NCBI GenBank assembly: GCA_019636235.1
Contig: JAHBXW010000005.1
Span: forward strand, 1 to 64,000
Origin: Planctomyces sp.
GTDB lineage: Bacteria; Planctomycetota; Planctomycetia; Planctomycetales; Planctomycetaceae
DNA: 64,000 bases
Direction of reading: 5' to 3'
The position numbers and the translations under genes are program-made. Under the pieces are notes generated by a model, which worked only from the letters and a program-made list of their open reading frames with translations, searched no databases and had not been told where the DNA came from. Positions 62,905 through 64,000 of the stretch are shown in pieces. Each line of letters begins with the position of its first letter. The first letter of the stretch is position 1.

Positions 62905-63701
62905 GGTCCGGCCTCAGGCTCGTCCGCGGTCAGGTCCGCTGATGGCATCGCCTGTTCCATCTCGGGTGGAGAGGTCGGCTCGGGGCCGGGTTCAGGCTGG
63001 ACGATGTCGCGGCGGGCCGCCCTGTCAGACATCAACCGTGACAAAACTCCGATCCGACCGTCGGTCAGCAGCGCGAGCTGTTCGTCGTCGTAGACATCAT
63101 GCTCGATGACCAGCGGGCGGCCAGTCCGCTCGATGCGGTGTCCCCGGCGATACAGGTACGTCGCGCTGGTCACGCCGGGCTGCGTCCAGAACTCCCCGGC
63201 GAATTCCGCGGATTCCGTCGACTCCGGGAACGCGCCTGCATGGGACGCGGCGTGCGCCCACAGCAGGCTGCGCAATTGTTCGAGCGCCGCCCGCCGTTCG
63301 TCCTGCAGCCGGGCCTGCGCAGCGCGATCCATGTCGCCGGCGGCGTCCCCCGTCAACGCGAACGTCAGGCCCTGCTTGTTCCAGGCGCCGGGCGTCAGCA
63401 GCTCCCGGGCGCCGCTGATCATCGTCAGGACGACCAGCAACACCAGGCCGATCAGTACGGTCGCGGACAGGGCGCCGCGGAAGCTGAGCCTTGGAAGGGC
63501 GGGGATGTCCCGGCGCAGCGCGTTCCATAAGCCCCTCAGGCAGACCGCGCTGATGATCACGCCCAGCAGGAAGAACGACAGGGTGTCCAGTCGCAATTTG
63601 GCGACGTCGCTCAGCTCGATGGACGGCATGCCGGCCCAGGCGGCCGCCGGGGACAGCAGCAGGGCCGCAGCGCACAGCATGGGGGCGATTCGTGTCCGCA
63701 T
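62901..63701 (-). CDS. Exported/membrane protein coupled to the DUF1559-like gene
   Basis: A 266-aa protein with a signal-like start (MLCAAALLLSPAAAWA) and two hydrophobic segments (LSFFLLGVIISAVCLRGLW, ALSATVLIGLVLLVVLTMIS). A soluble part follows with helices (AALEQLRSLLWAHAASHAGA) and a strand pair ATYLYRRGHRIERTGRPLVI, as in DUF1559-like tails. The C-terminus is acidic and Pro-rich. It overlaps the DUF1559-like gene by 4 nt, and both together may form one membrane system. No family recognised. Confidence 0.6.
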   Translation of the reverse strand: MRTRIAPMLCAAALLLSPAAAWAGMPSIELSDVAKLRLDTLSFFLLGVIISAVCLRGLWNALRRDIPALPRLSFRGALSATVLIGLVLLVVLTMISGARELLTPGAWNKQGLTFALTGDAAGDMDRAAQARLQDERRAALEQLRSLLWAHAASHAGAFPESTESAEFAGEFWTQPGVTSATYLYRRGHRIERTGRPLVIEHDVYDDEQLALLTDGRIGVLSRLMSDRAARRDIVQPEPGPEPTSPPEMEQAMPSADLTADEPEAGP

Positions 63702-63775
63702 ATCGGGACTTACGCGAACCGCCGCAAGAATGCCAAAAAAATGCGGTGACGAGACGCCCTGGCGACAGGGCGAAA

Positions 63776-63819
63776 CAAAAAAGGCCCCGGGGATGCGAGC
63801 TGCCGCGACCCCGGGGCTT
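63776..63819 (-). terminator. Rho-independent terminator of the right-edge DUF1501 gene
   Basis: On the minus strand GCCCCGGGG, a 16-nt loop and CCCCGGGGC are followed by CTTTTTTG. The 9-bp GC stem begins about 17 nt after the DUF1501 stop codon. Confidence 0.75.
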
Positions 63820-63835
63820 CGATGATTGCGAGAGC

Positions 63836-64000
63836 TTACGCCAGCAGCTCTTCGACGACCTGTCCGCCGTCGACGATCTCGATCGGCCGGTCTCCGGGCG
63901 CCATCAGCTCCTTGTCCGCGACGATGCCCAGGCAGTGGTACACCGTCGTGAACAGATCTTCGATGCCCATCGCGTCCTCTTCCGGCTCGCTGGCCGTCGC
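63836..64000 (-). CDS. DUF1501 protein, C-terminal part (cut by window edge)
   Basis: Fifty-four residues read from the right edge to a TAA stop on the minus strand. They contain DLFTTVYHCLGIVADKE, then RPIEIVDGGQVVEELLA, which is the usual end of DUF1501 proteins (a T-x-Y-x-CLGI helix, then RPIx-I, a G-G-x-x turn and a short helix). The rest lies outside the window. It is followed by a strong terminator and then by the two coupled membrane genes on the same strand. Confidence 0.7.
   Translation of the reverse strand, partial: ATASEPEEDAMGIEDLFTTVYHCLGIVADKELMAPGDRPIEIVDGGQVVEELLA

Noticed and set aside
1-64000. CRISPR array, rRNA or prophage
   Set aside because: No regularly spaced direct repeats, rRNA-like text, integrase or phage structural genes were seen anywhere in the window.

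Overview
The window is high-GC DNA from a member of the Planctomycetota. Several family types point there: three DUF1501 exported proteins (one cut by the right edge), a PVC-type HEAT/cytochrome c protein, a DUF1559-type protein, a DUF1080/glucose-dehydrogenase fusion, a Cys-type arylsulfatase, a formylglycine-enzyme-domain protein and a long LptD-like protein. Most genes are exported or envelope proteins, few have a clear Shine-Dalgarno site, and operons are short. No rRNA, CRISPR array, prophage or complete mobile element is visible; one IS5-type transposase fragment lies at the left edge and one tRNA-Pro near 13.4 kb.

Left part (1-9 kb): an IS5-like transposase fragment abuts a truncated small ORF, followed by an ankyrin-repeat protein and an Imm21-like protein. 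This looks like the immunity end of a polymorphic-toxin locus cut by an IS. A minus-strand cluster follows: a DgkA-type lipid kinase, a permuted papain-like (YiiX/LRAT-type) enzyme, an HExxH-thioredoxin fusion on a membrane anchor, and an unknown protein. Then come a class C beta-lactamase-like hydrolase, a glycine-rich membrane protein and an FGE-domain protein.

9-23.6 kb: a zinc-ribbon protein, a tandem pair of DUF1254/DUF1214 exported proteins, tRNA-Pro with its terminator, two tandemly duplicated membrane zinc-ribbon proteins, a two-gene operon (1223-aa FG-GAP-like lipoprotein plus PVC-type cytochrome/HEAT protein), and a FabF-type ketosynthase.

23.8-43.7 kb: an alginate-export-type outer-membrane protein, a glycosyltransferase, a KaiC/RecA-like ATPase, a DUF1501 protein, a MarR-TolC-HlyD efflux operon whose adaptor carries C-terminal EF-hands and overlaps the TolC gene by 131 nt, a trypsin-like protease with a strong terminator, a sulfatase, a MacB/FtsX-type permease, a DUF1080-PQQ dehydrogenase fusion and a MoxR ATPase.

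43.8-64 kb: an LptD-like protein behind a near-consensus sigma70 promoter, translationally coupled to a degenerate DgkA-like protein that lacks catalytic residues; a second DUF1501 protein; a CNNM/CorC-type transporter; exported proteins of unknown role; a ThuA protein; a YraN-DUF1805/VOC operon; a zinc-ribbon/helical-repeat membrane protein; an RlmL-like RNA methyltransferase; an alpha/beta hydrolase; PilT; two coupled membrane proteins; and the C-terminus of a third DUF1501 protein. The most promising leads are the LptD/pseudo-DgkA pair, the metalloprotease-thioredoxin cluster, the EF-hand adaptor and the DUF1805-VOC fusion. Functions are assigned from recognised motifs only; no database search was run.
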